Source: Nemopilema nomurai
Taxonomy: Eukaryota; Cnidaria; Scyphozoa; Rhizostomeae; Rhizostomatidae
Direction of reading: 5' to 3'
NCBI GenBank assembly: GCA_003864495.1
Contig: ML133442.1
Coordinates: 1,305,731-1,369,730, forward strand
DNA length: 64,000 nucleotides
A program made the position numbers and the translations under genes. Shown here piece after piece: positions 26,401 to 38,469 of the stretch (position 1 is the first letter of the stretch; every line of letters starts with the position of its first letter). The notes under the pieces were generated by a model. It did no database searches. It was given only the letters and a program-made list of their open reading frames with translations, and was not told the DNA's origin.

Positions 26401-29400
26401 CCCATCCACTTCTAATATGGACATGATGGTCTTCAGAGCGTATATTGTTTGCGTTGTGTCATAAAGCTGTGTATAGAACAGCCTGTGCACATGTAGCGGA
26501 TGAACTGTGATGCGCGCGTGTTTCTCTGCAAAAACAATGGCAAAAACAATAGCAAAAACAATGGCAAAAACAATAGCAAAAACAATACAATCGCATTTCT
26601 GTTCATGAAAGTTCATCCATTGTATGAGCTACAAAAAGTTGCTGTTGATGAGAAAGTGCTACAGCTAGAAACACGATTCCTACTATTGTTTTGACAAAAA
26701 TCTCCAAGATTGCATTTTTAAATAATTTTGTTAAAGAAATGCTCGGCTAACGAAAAATTCTTTCTCTGACAATAAACTATGCAGCATGATTAAGTAAAAC
26801 TATTGGGCACAGATCCTCCTTTAAATTATGCTTCAGTTGATAGACGGCAGCAAACTAGTGGCCTAGATCTTGCGCATGACCCACCGTCATGTCCCTTCCT
26901 GTATGAGTCTTTTCTCGACTCGATGGTGTCACTAGAGCTCTCCTTGCTGTTGCACTCTTCTTCCTGTCCCTCCTCTGGCTCCGATTCTTGCCGCTCTTCG
27001 CCATCATTCGACTGCATCTTGTTGGAAGCCTCGCGGTCTTCGTCGTCTTCTTGGCTCACAGTATCTTGAGCATCGTCACCAGAGGCCCGCGTCTCGAATT
27101 CTTCGTTAAAAGGTTCTCCTGACACGTCTGCCCCTATTAAAAATACAAATCTGGTCAAACCCTTGCTAGAGATAAACACCAAACTTAATAGACTTAAAGC
27201 CGCTGTCATGTCTTCTGTATCTTCCAGCTTTTGATTGTCTCAATGATTGACTCAATTTTCTTGGAAAATACATTTATTCATTCATACATACAGAAAGTCT
27301 GCCAAGCTGATTCCTAGATTTATCAAAGAATGATGATTAATGATGAACATTTTTCAAAAGCTTTAGAATCCATCTTTTACAGTAAAAGTCCAAACCTGAC
27401 TCGACTTGGTCATTCTGAGAGTCGATGCTCAGTGCCCTTTTGTGAGTTCAACATTGCTCAAAGTCAGTTGGCTTGACCTCTTCTCGGAAAGCGTGGCTTG
27501 TGAACCCGAAGAAGGCCGGCTGTTCGGCTTCCAGAGAAACGAGTAATGAACGGAAATTCGTCGGCTGGATGGGTTGAGCATCGTAATCAGCAAAGGCTCC
27601 AGGATTCTGCCGATGTCGCCGAAGTGAACGGAGTGCTGCAGCCACTTTTGAGACCATTTGCTAGGATCCAAGGGAAAGAAACAGTCGTCGATTGAAAAAA
27701 CATAAATATAATACAAACAGCCCCAAGCAGACTTGAAAAGACAATGCTATGATCTCAAACAATAAGGCAGTTAAAAAGCAATCAGAAAAACCCTGATAGC
27801 CTTCCATTTCAAAGGGTCTTTCCCCTCTCATCAAATTAGCATTGGTTGTTGAAAATGCAATTTATTTATATTTTCAGCACAATTGATGATTATGAAAAAT
27901 ATTTTCAGCACAATTGGGAAATTTATTATATACAGCATAATTGAACATCTCTTCATAATAACCCTACATGTAACAAAACAAAGCTCCTAGACTCAACAAC
28001 CAGGCATTCGAAAAGCACCATCATCAGAACAGGCTTGTTGTGGATCAAAAACATTAAACGCACCTTATTGTTGGATCTTCGGACTGCATGCTGTCCAACA
28101 TTAGCAGCATGCATCTAAAAAGCAGTTTGATCAAAGTTATATCAAAGTTATAAAAAAGACTTCTCTGTTCCGCGATTTGAGTCAAAGATTTGGAATCGTC
28201 AAGAGAAGCTTGCAGGTATGGACGACATCCTTTCTCGTTTATAATTATCTAAAGTAAATGTTTGTAGCTAGAACTATGAAATAATATCTAAAAACTAGAA
28301 GCCACTTCAAATGAGTCACATAAAAATGATAAATCGTGAACTAGTCAGTTGTTTTAGTAATATCTCCAGATGAACAGCATATAGAGAAACATTATTTACC
28401 TATCTAGGCTTCTATTTCCTCCCCTGCTTGACTTGCTGCTTTCATTCTTATAAAACTCTCTCGACAAATGCCACAAAACAGAAAACTTCCAATGAGCACC
28501 TCGTCTTTGGGTCTGTCACAAAAGCAAAAATATCTCATAAATCATTGCGTAACACGCGAATTGTAGTGAGAGCATCAAGATAAAAAGGCTCTTCCAAAAA
28601 GCAGAAAAAACAGCTCAATGACTTCAGGTCTTACAAAGCTATGCTGTGTCCCAATATATTTCAGAAATAACTCGCCAATTTCTAAACAATTCATGAAGAA
28701 ATAATAATCAATTGTTTATGAATCTATATGTGAAGCAATTCGAAGAAGTCTGACTTCACCATTCACTCTTAGATTTCACCATTTCATTTGGATTTAACCA
28801 TTTTATTAAGATTTCACCACCTAATTCAAACTTCACTATATAATTAAGATTTCGCCATCTTATTAAGATATCATCATTTTATTAAGATTTTGCCATCTTT
28901 CTTCAGATTTGACCGAATTCATTAAGGTGAAGCGTTCTGTCTAGGGAGTTGATTTGCTAAAAAAGTGGCTCTCTTGGTGCAGAGTTACAGAGCCAATCGC
29001 CTACCAAACAGTGAGCGACCATCGAGCTTGAAATGGCATCTTCGCACACCAGGGACGACGGGGACACGTTGTGGAGTCTCAAGAAGAGCTCGGCGCATGC
29101 AGAATTCAACTGGCACGTCGCTGGCCGGATGTGGCTCCAAAGGGTCGACGCCATCTCCTTCGAAAGCAAACGAAAAATGTTACAATGTCGCTTCATCTTG
29201 TTATGATTTTCAAACAGCAACTGAACTTTCAAAAACTAGAAACAGGCATATTAACAAAAGGGTTTGCATGAAATGATGAAATAAACGAGTGCTGCTTAAA
29301 ACAACATACCTTGTACACTACTGACTTCTCGAGAATAAGGAAGTCTCGATGAGATATGAGTGGAATGATATTAGCGGCACCAACAGCCAAATGGCCCTTT

Positions 29401-32400
29401 TCAAGCGATGGAAAAACACACAAGCTGACGTTGATGAGATCCAGCAGTGCTCCCATGGCAACCGTCTGGATGTCGATTTCCTCCGTTTGGGAAGCGCAGC
29501 TTATCAGTGACTTCAACCAAGGGCTCAGTTTGTCTTCTGTTACAAAAATGCAGAGGTTATCGTACAATGTTTATCCACAATCATTCAAGTTAAATATATG
29601 TTCAAGTTTTAGCTCAAACACAGGCTCAGACATATGTACACTTGGTACAATTAGCCAATGTAACTGGTACAATTGGCCAATGGAACTGGTACAATTAGCC
29701 AATGGAACTGGTACAATTGGCCAATGGAACTGGTACAATTAGCCAATGGAACTGGTACCACTGGTCGGTAAATTGGCCGGTAAAATTGATCGGTACAAAT
29801 TCGTTAAAGCCGGTATAAATAGCGTTTCGGCCTCCATTGCTCGTTTGAAGAGGAACAAAAGGGACCATTCGCAAGAGGCTATTTGTGGCATTCAAAAATC
29901 ACATAGATCTTCATATTCATGGCTGGTATTAGCGACAGTGCTTGGTATGTATTTCAATTTATCATCAAGATACGTCGGCAAAATCGAGGTGAATGTCACG
30001 CCTGGTCAAACCCGGGTGCCGGTCAAAGTTGCAGGACTTGCATTTCAAGGATATAAAAAGCAGAAGGGCCTGATTTAACAAAGCATACTCACTAGAGAAA
30101 GTCACTAGATGGACTAACTTGACATATTAGAAGAACGGCAACTAAGTCTTACCATCACTTCCTGATTGCTCAGTTTCGGTGTACGACCCCCAAAAAGGGA
30201 AACAAGCGAGCTCAACGAGGTATTTACAAGAGGCTGCGAAGGTGATAACACAGGTTGCTTTCGATGGTCCTGCGCAGCTCCCAGTCTTCTCGTCGACATC
30301 CCCACTGACATCATCATCAGTAGATGTCGAGTGTACGTTCCTTTCTACAGCATCAACAGACTTGTCCTTTAACCATGGCGCAATGCGATGCTGTACGAAG
30401 GCATGGAAAAATGCAGTTGACTTCGTAGCACAGATCTGTATAATGCTTGATTCTTCGTTCTTCGCAGACGAACCGCCACCACCCTCCTGGCTTGTTGAGC
30501 ATCGCTCATTGTTTGACAAAGGCAATCCTTCCTGTCCCTCGTCCTCATGACTCCCCCTTCTTCGTAAGCGGCTGGGTAGCGCTTTGCCCGGCTCAGACTT
30601 GGCCCTTTTGGTGGAAGTAGGCGACCTGATGTCTGGGGATATCTTTGAGAGAAGTTTCAATGCAAGAAGCACGCCTTGGTTGATTTCATCAATGTTCATT
30701 GTTTTCACATAATCGGTCATTTCACTCATAAGGCATATCAACAGAGAGGGCCAATGTTCACTTTGCGTTCCACTCGATATATCCTTGAGAAAAAAACAGG
30801 CCAAGACACTGAAACTATAAGATGGCTCATAACCTATGAAGGCTTTTCAAGAGCAACAATATATATAATTTGTATATTACATATAAACAATATAAAAATT
30901 TGTTTAGAGCAATTCCCGTGCCTCTTTTATTTCTAAATTTTCAATCTTATCTATGTTTCCGTTGAAATTTTCACAACAACAAAATAACAAGTAAAATTAA
31001 AGACCAAAATTCGCCAAGCTTAGAAAAAAGTCCCTGATAGCAAATTTTAGAGCAAGGAAAACTGTTATGCAAAGGAAAATGACAGTGCAAATGTGCTAAT
31101 GAAGACTAATCAACAAAATACAGCAACATACCAAGTAGACAACATCAAGGAGAAAGTCAGATAGAGAGAACAATTCTGAGCATCTGGGCTGTTTGGTGTG
31201 AACAACAATGGGGCATGACTTGCCATCTTCGCCGTGCATCTTCTCCAAAAGCATTCCAGAATCTCTTTTGTCAATAATAAAAGAATTGATCAACGCCTTT
31301 TCGAGAAAATCCCATATAAAATAAGGTTCAAATGCATTGAACAGCAAGTTGGCTGTTTTCAACAACTCATCATTGGTGTTGATTCGCTCATCAGAAGAGG
31401 CCTTGGCAGAGCACTCGTGAAAGAGGGCCCTGAAAACTTCGATGAGGACTTCTTCCAAAACTGGCGACCCTATCTCCGGTTTGTCCAACAGGCTGATCAA
31501 GATTCTTAGTGGCCTAAGTTTCTCTGTCTTGTTGCTGGCTTGACTCAACTGTATGTTGTCTATTGATGTCTCTTCCTGAAACATAAGCCTAAAGAGAATT
31601 ATCACTGCTTCAACTACGTATCGCTTGGAATGCTTTTCAAAGAAAGTCAGGGAGGGTGTTGTACTTTGATCAGGCAAACCCTGATTGCTTGAATCCGTAC
31701 TGTCAGTTCTGCTTATCTTATTTGCCATACCCCCGGTTCCCGTGTTCAAGATCCACTGGTACAGTCGTCGATTCAGTGACATATCCCTTCGTAGCACTAC
31801 GTTTAACGCGCAGACAAGAATCTTCACAACGTCAGACCCTTCAACCAGGCGTGAGGAAAGGGGTAGAAACGTCAACAGTAGGTCGAGTGTGATCCGTTGA
31901 ACCAACACGTTGCTGTCTTCAAGTGCCGTGCATATGGAATCGACCTGGAATGCAGTTAAGCATGCATTAAAACATAAAAAACAACTTGTGTATTTAGATC
32001 ATAATAGATTGACCAAGTGAGCCTTGTGTATTTAGATCATAATGGATTGACCAAGTGAGCCTTTGGCTCCTTGTATCGTTGACAGAAGATTTAAAACAAC
32101 AGCTCGAGTGGATAAGGGTCTCTCAAAAACTATGGATCATATTTTCAGGTTACCCGAATGACTGATTCAAATGATAGCCTAACCATAAATACGCAAAGGC
32201 TAATGATGGCCATATCTCAGAAATAGGCAACGTTACAAATACTTGTAGCCAATGCTTTGAAATGCAATGCCAAGAAGGCTAGACCATAAAAGTTGCCACG
32301 CAAAAGCTTCATTCTCACCATAAGTGTACGGTCATTCCCAAAGATGAAGTTTGTTTCTCTGCCATCGCTAGCCTTTGCAAGGTGATTTAAAACAAATGTC

Positions 32401-35400
32401 ATGGCCGACAAGCGAACTTGCGTGGAGTGCAAAACACATCCCCAAAGGGCAGAGTAGAAGGATTCTCTGTTTGAATTTTGGCACACAGTCTCAAGGATAC
32501 GGGTGGTTCTGAAAAAAACACAATAAAATAAACAAATTTAGTTTTTAGTTATAAGAACAAAATGCGATGGAACAGACAAAAATTAGCTAGCAACATTATG
32601 AAATCAGTTAAAATCTCCTAAGATGTCAAAAACGGATTATCTTTATCTGTAATACTTTCTAATCAATGGGGAATCTCATTCCTAATATCGAAATTTTTTT
32701 CATGTCAAACACTCTTACACTTTAAGGGTTCATCTTTCATAGGTGAAATTTAAACAAAGGGATAACAATCAGGAAAAATTAGCAATCTACTTGTTGCTGC
32801 AGACAAGGATTCTCAAAATCAATGATGTAAACAGCAATGGCTGTCACATGGTGAAAGAAAACCTTTGCAAGACAAAGCAAACAATGTTGCCACCTGTCAT
32901 TTTTGCATTCCTTTTTAAAAAGAAATGAACAGTTTGTCTTACTCTGCAAACATGCTACACAAACAAGTCAGCCTTCTTAGCTTCTCAGCCACCAAGTTAA
33001 CTGGAAATGTTTGTCAAATCATATGCATACATAAATATTGCATTCAAAATACTTCAAGTTTGGATTGAAAACAAAGTACATAAGAAAATTTGAAAGGAAT
33101 TTATCTAGCTAAAAACACTTTTTTAAGAACAAATACCAATAAAAAGATTTTAATTAAGAAAGGACGACTATAATGAAACAGCAATATAAATTTCAAAGAG
33201 AACATTTGCTCTGGGCCTAAAACATAACAAGATCAAGTAGCTATCACCTGTCCATTTGATGTGTTTCAGCTCAATTTCAGGAAAATTCAAAACAAGATTT
33301 AAACTTTAAGGCATCTATCTTATTTAATCAATCTACTTGTGGGAAAAAACTTAAAGATTGACCTTCTGTTTCAATCCCACAAGTACAAAAGAAGGAAAGG
33401 GAGTAAAAAAATGGGAACAAATGATTATTTGGAATAAATGAACACTCTGATTGTGAGCTGCTCAAAATGAACAGCATTAAAACTCCTTTTTTGATAACTG
33501 AGACCCTCCATTATTTATATTTTGTGTTATATATGAGCATGAATTACATTTGCAAATTGCTTAAAGAAAATAAAGGATCAAAATGGACTCATATGTCTTT
33601 CTTTCAAGTAGCAAAGATTATTGTCTGATGTTAAATAAACAATGAAAGATTCTAAAGCGATACTTGCAAAGTCAGTCAACATTGAAAATTCATGACCTTT
33701 AACGATCCTGATACTGCTTGACTTTTGTGACAGCAAGAAAAAATTATAACATGAGGAGAGAAGCTGGCATACCTTTCACTGTGCTCAGACCCTTCTTCTA
33801 TCCCTGGCAGAACAGCTAAAATAAAGCCGGGCAGCCCAGGAATAAGGTGTTTGCCAAGTGGCACATAGAACTCCTCATACAGATCAAGTAGTACTGGCTT
33901 AACAGAAATTGCTGCTTGGGCAAGCAGTGGAAACAAGCCTGCACTGTAAACAAACAGGTCATTTATCAATCTTGCTTTGCCAATCTGTTTGAAAATCAAC
34001 TGATAAGTTTCCAACGCTTTCAAATGGACACCACTTGGTAGAGCAGGGTGTAGACACTGTGCAAGCCGCTTGCCAACAAGAAGTTTTCTTGGGATAACCG
34101 GAAATGATGGATATGATAAAATGACCTATAAAATAAAAAGAATCTTGATAACAATCTACGATGAGAAAAACAACCCAAAGTGTACTATACTGCATCATTA
34201 CAAAGTCTGAGAAATATGAGTCTACCAGTTATATGACTTCATGTAAGATCTTACAAGACTTTCTACAGGGACAACAAGAGTGTCTGGACTACAACAATCT
34301 AATGGCATGTCACTGCAACAAATTCGTGGACACAAAAGTATATAGCCAATAAGTTGTAGTTATTTCACTATAAATAGAAATAATTAAAATATTTGTATTA
34401 TCATTACTCTTTTCTGTGTATCACAATTTCAAAATTCAATATCTTAAGAGCCTGAATGGATCTTAAAATTATTCAAAAAATTAAATTCAGGATCACAAAA
34501 ATAAAACTGCTTCTGAGGAAGCTTGCATTATTACTTGTCTTTTCTTTACATTATAGTCTGATGGAAAACTTCACAGATCTTATGTGTAAATATGAACTAA
34601 CAATTACAATACTTGTACTTTAGAGCCTCTTTTGTTGAACTGTACAACTGACATCTCACATCTAACAATCTTACTTACTTCTTACAACTGAAAACATTGA
34701 AAAAGTATGTGCTCTACCAATATTGGTTGGTAGATGCATTATGCCAAGTAAAGGTTTTTTTGCTCTTGCAATGTTAAATTTCATAGGAAGCTTAGAAAAT
34801 TTCAAAAAAATTGGAGCCAAATTGCAAAAATTGGACTGAAATGCTGGACCAGATTCTTTTCTCTGTTGAAATGACACTGGTTCTTAGCAGAAAGCCCCTT
34901 CCTATTCCATTTTTCCTTGAATTCAAACATTTTGTATGAGCAATTATGAGCCCATCTCCATACCAAATCATTAGCTCTGCTTGACTTAACCAACTTTTTT
35001 ATAACTACAACAACCACATTTGCTGGGTATAGAATTCTCAGCTGTGTGAAAAATTTGCATCAGGAAAAATATGGAGTATAATTTTGCTACAGACCTGGAG
35101 ACATAGCAGAGGAAAATTGATAAAAGAGTCTTAATCTCCACCCAACTAGAAACATAGCAATTATAAATATCCTATCTCCTCCCAAAATACACTTATCTTT
35201 TTTTACTATTGAAACTGACCAGCAACTACTGGACACACCATGGTACCAACTAGAGAAATTGTGCAACAATGTTGACTATAGAGATATTAGGCAACCAAAA
35301 TTGTGAATATAATAAAGAATCTTAAAGCAACTACCCAGTAAACTTAGAAAGTTTCTAAGATTTGCTTTCACTTGTTTTTTTAATGAAATATCTTTGCTAG

Positions 35401-35586
35401 CAACATGGACTGTTTATATGGCAAGAATTTCTTTCATTGAAAGTTCCAAACCTTGTTAAGTTTGCCCAGACAGGAAATTAAATCTGCCCATTCACTTGAG
35501 TACTCAAATGACTTCAATGCTTTATCAATGGCTGTTCCATATTGTTTGAACTTCCCATCAGATAGGTAACTTAATTCTTCCTCCAT
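17426..35586 (-). CDS. DOP1: DOP1 (DOPEY) protein, Golgi/endosome traffic factor
   Basis: Twenty-one coding exons, in transcript order: 35586-35452, 34125-33773, 32508-32319, 31944-31132, 30783-30153, 29536-29310, 29157-29005, 28512-28400, 28114-28064, 27660-27396, 27133-26885, 26525-26265, 24320-23540, 23199-22973, 22295-22135, 21195-20944, 20419-20111, 19673-19434, 19172-19063, 18776-18380, 18289-17426. About 2260 codons; human DOP1 proteins are about 2300-2465 aa. The N-terminal Dopey domain is plain ([46 protein letters not shown]). The C-terminal half shows [22 protein letters not shown] and [12 protein letters not shown], ending [13 protein letters not shown]1 pairs with MON2 and links Golgi and endosomal membranes to kinesin-1. 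All exon phases match except inside exon 10 (27660-27396), where the frame shifts near 27435-27441 (see findings). Regions around 30300-30600 and 26900-27130 encode low-complexity charged linkers. Confidence 0.95.
20445..20570. repeat. 29-bp tandem repeat in a DOP1 intron
   Basis: Four full copies plus a partial copy of acatcaaccactaagaaagg followed by gtaaacagt, with one or two substitutions between copies. It lies in the intron just upstream of the exon that starts at 20419. Confidence 0.9.
25083..26010 (+). mobile_element. Inner Harbinger-type element, nested
   Basis: Inverted ends share acggatgcgttttcaa (left about 25098-25113, right about 25990-26005). The subterminal regions are rich in repeated tttgaaaacgca and its complement, typical transposase-binding repeats. 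It lies inside the 24874-26065 element and carries the start of a transposase gene, so it is a deleted copy rather than a pure MITE. Confidence 0.65.
25339..25710 (+). pseudogene. Harbinger transposase N-terminal remnant
   Basis: From the ATG at 25339 the frame runs to [12 protein letters not shown] and hits a TAG at 25564-25566. It then continues as [20 protein letters not shown], a second stop, and [20 protein letters not shown]. This order (RRFWxRPxR, then FRMSKxSF, then LRPYxEKKxTNMR) is that of the N-terminal region of Harbinger DDE transposases as I recall them. The catalytic DDE region is absent, so the copy is dead. Confidence 0.7.
26529..26588. repeat. 12-bp tandem repeat abutting a DOP1 splice acceptor
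   Basis: Five copies of caaaaacaatgg/caaaaacaatag. Read on the minus strand, they supply the T-rich tract and end directly in TTTTTGCAG, the acceptor of the DOP1 exon starting at 26525. Confidence 0.85.
28745..28930. repeat. Degenerate tandem repeat in a DOP1 intron
   Basis: About seven diverged copies of a roughly 23-bp unit around attaagatttcaccattt. It lies in the intron between the exons at 29157-29005 and 28512-28400. Confidence 0.6.
29649..29758. repeat. 22-bp tandem repeat in a DOP1 intron
   Basis: Five copies of 22 bp, aattggccaatggaactggt followed by ac. Copies alternate aattagcc and aattggcc, which suggests a 44-bp higher-order unit. Each copy holds CCAAT on the plus strand, and the aattggccaatg copies hold it on both strands. 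Confidence 0.95.
31986..32061. repeat. 38-bp tandem duplication in a DOP1 intron
   Basis: Two adjacent copies beginning ttgtgtatttagatcataat differ at one base. Probably a recent local duplication. Confidence 0.9.
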
Positions 35587-38469
35587 TCCTGTTGCTCTCC
35601 TCTCCACTAGATCTGTCCTACCGACAGTAAACCAACCACTTCGCAGTTATTCCATGCATGTTAAGTGTGACATTTTCCCCTTTCAGTGAGAACTGCAAAC
35701 AATGAGAAGACAATATTTGATCTTATCTATGTTCAATTTCAACCAAATGAAAAGAGGTGCCAACTTTGGTACATCTCTGTGAAATTCGACATCTGTTTCT
35801 TCTTTCGATGTTGAAAACCTCGTGTTGAAAAAGAGGCTGTAGAAATCAACGTCAAAAGCAGGTCAATTTGCTAGTTCTTGCATCTACATGGGCGTATATA
35901 GTTGCCACAACTACTTAATAAAGCCTATTAATGATAGCAAAAAAGCTACTAAAAGAAAAGGGCCAGCAAAAAGGCTGCAACTAAAGTCAGTGGAAAGGGC
36001 ACATATTTGAAGTAGAATGTCGGTGGAAAGGTATGTTACTAGGTTTTAGAATTGGTATATGTTATACGATTCATCCATATTCACATCTTGAAAAATTATA
36101 TATCATATCCTATATTCACATCCATATCTGACATCTCACCCCTTCCGTATCCCAACGCGATCAATCATCCAATGCGTAAATAAGTTTCTGTTTAATACAT
36201 GACCACAAATCTGATGACAAAAAAGAAGGCTTAAGTCACGCTTATAGGAGACAATTTCTGCTTTTCTGTGTTGTTGCGCCAATGTTCCTGGATAACTTTT
36301 AGCTTATAATGGCTGCCAGAGAAAAGCTAAGAACTTTCAATGCACAAAATGGTGACTAGAGTTAGCAAATGATGCAGGGGATCTTTTAACAAAGAAACTA
36401 ATGGAAAGTTTTCCCCAGACTCTTAAACTTCCCCACTAGCAAATGCCCTTTTTGAAAATTGCTTTTAAAACCATTACTGCTTGTAATGTCGTTGCCGTTA
36501 TATGCATGTGTCAATATATGTTTTTTCTTTCGTCTTATTGTAAATGTCTGACTCTCCTTTATTTTCTTATACTACAGCAAAGCGAGTTAATGAAATTTGC
36601 TCAGAAATGCTAAGACTAAAGAAGTCATTGTCCTGCAAACATGCCAAGAGCCGAAAATTAATTAAAGAGAGAGCAGAAAATGCAGAAGAGACTTCTTCAA
36701 AATACAGAAAATAGACAAATTTGCATGGATGGAGATAAAAAACCGACAGTAAACGTTCAGAGGAGAAAGAAGTATTAGCACCACACCAGGCAGATTAACC
36801 CTAAGCACTTGAAATCCAAGGTAACACCCTGAAGCAATCAACACGCACTGTCCAAACACAGCATTCAATCAGAACTGCCAGTGTTTTTATCACCGCAGGA
36901 TTAAACTGGACTTTACGTTTCTTATGCAGCATTTGCCAGAGTTGCAAAGCAATATTGCAATGAAGAATGGGAAAATCGTCCTCATGTTATTCGCAGTTTA
37001 TGCAAAGAATATTTGGATGAAGCAAAGAAACACTCGCATAGTGGAAAAATTGCTATTGCTATCTGGCCAGGGCAGACGATGAAGAACGAATTTAACTAAT
37101 AATGTATGGAGAAATAAAGTAACGAGAAATAAAAAATACAGAGCTGATGTGGGAGGAGAAAGTGCTTATCGTGTATAGTTGAACTGTTGAAAAAACGGAT
37201 TATTATTTTTTAAAACTTTGATTTCGAGAATGTTCAAAACATTGGAATCTTTCAACCAAAAGGTTTACTCTTATAACTCTAAACATAGAAAGCATATTGG
37301 TGTCGAGTGCCATATACTCATATATTTTTGACTATAGTTTTGTTTTTGTCGTCAGTTGCGTCACGTTAAGATAAGTCAGTTGCAAAAATCGATAGGTCAT
37401 ATAAAGGTATTTGTTAAGCAGAGTTTATTGGTTCATATCTTATGCATTTGGTTTGGCACATAGCGTTCGACGATTAACTTCGAGTCGCTCTGGGGGCGCA
37501 TAGCGCGACTGGACATATCGCTCCAAATGCAATCTGCAGCTTCGAACCAATTCTGTCGTACCTTACCAAGTTAAACATCGCTCATTGCTATGCACTTTAT
37601 TCAGCTTTTGGGTTCGGCGAATGAGAAGGACAATATGCGTTAATAAACGTCATTGCCCCTGCGAACATAATTCCCCATTCCAAGGTACCCTTGTTACACT
37701 CCTCTCATCTTTTTGGCGCTTTTCCCAGCAACCATAGATGCATTAATCGTTTGATTCAAAATGTCGGACTGGCGTTTGTGGCAGCATGGGTTTTCCGAAT
37801 CGACCTTTACGACAGTAGCAGGCTGGTTGCACCTGCGCAGTGGCAAAAGCGTTCGTCTTGCATACCAGTGATGAAACAAAAAAACAACTTGATGACAAGT
37901 AAACATTATAAAAAAGAAGTTTTACAAACCAAGTTTACGAGGAAAGGACTAAAGAATGAATGTGTTCTAGCACTTGGAAAACTAGAAGAGGCAATGGCGA
38001 AAGATCACTAAACGCACTATACCAGAAATGTTTCAGTACTTCAAAGTACATTTAACGACGCATATTGTACAGAATAACCACTCTAGTGAATCTTTTTCAA
38101 CTGTAATATATTGGCAGATAGCTATTGAGCTAAGAAAACCCTACAATGCAGTATGTTTAGATACAAAATAGATGCTATCAAAATCTTCCACCTCTGTTTC
38201 TAATGTAATAACTAAAGTCGGCCTGCATTTGTCAAAACCAAAATTCGACTATAAATGTTTCTTCAAATTTGAAAAACATCAAATTAATTTCACTAGGCTG
38301 AATAACATTGAGTGAGGTAGAGGGACGATAATTGCCACAGGAAGTGACGTCATCAACCATTAAAAGCAGCCGCCTCAACTAAGGCTCCTCCCTGCATGCC
38401 ATTCCCTGGCAAAGGCCGTGCCTTCCGTGCAATACAACGCTGAAGCTTCTTAACGAACCAACTGAAGAT
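35587..38469. other. Spacer between DOP1 5' end and SRRM1 3' end
   Basis: 2.9 kb that must include the DOP1 promoter and 5' UTR at its left side and the SRRM1 3' UTR at its right. It also holds a weak plus-strand gene candidate (36309-37099) and a 106-codon plus-strand ORF at 37691-38011 without recognisable motifs. Confidence 0.5.
36309..37099 (+). CDS. Possible small unrecognised gene (tentative)
   Basis: Two exon-like segments join in phase 1. The first, 36309-36351, is MAAREKLRTFNAQN with donor G|GTGACT; the second starts at 36578 after a good acceptor (ttctta-tactacag) and reads KRVNEICSEMLRLKKSLSCK onward to a stop at 36712-36714. A further segment, 36930-37099, after acceptor tttcttatgcag, reads AFARVAKQYCNEEWENRPHV and ends WPGQTMKNEFN. 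Both later segments look like protein in their phase-1 frame, but I found no donor connecting the second to the third. I do not recognise the family. It could be two alternative ends of a short gene divergent from DOP1, or chance. Confidence 0.25.

Noticed and set aside
37691..38011. 106-codon plus-strand ORF
   Set aside because: Protein-like in places but no motif, no splice context and no recognised family; left as unsupported.
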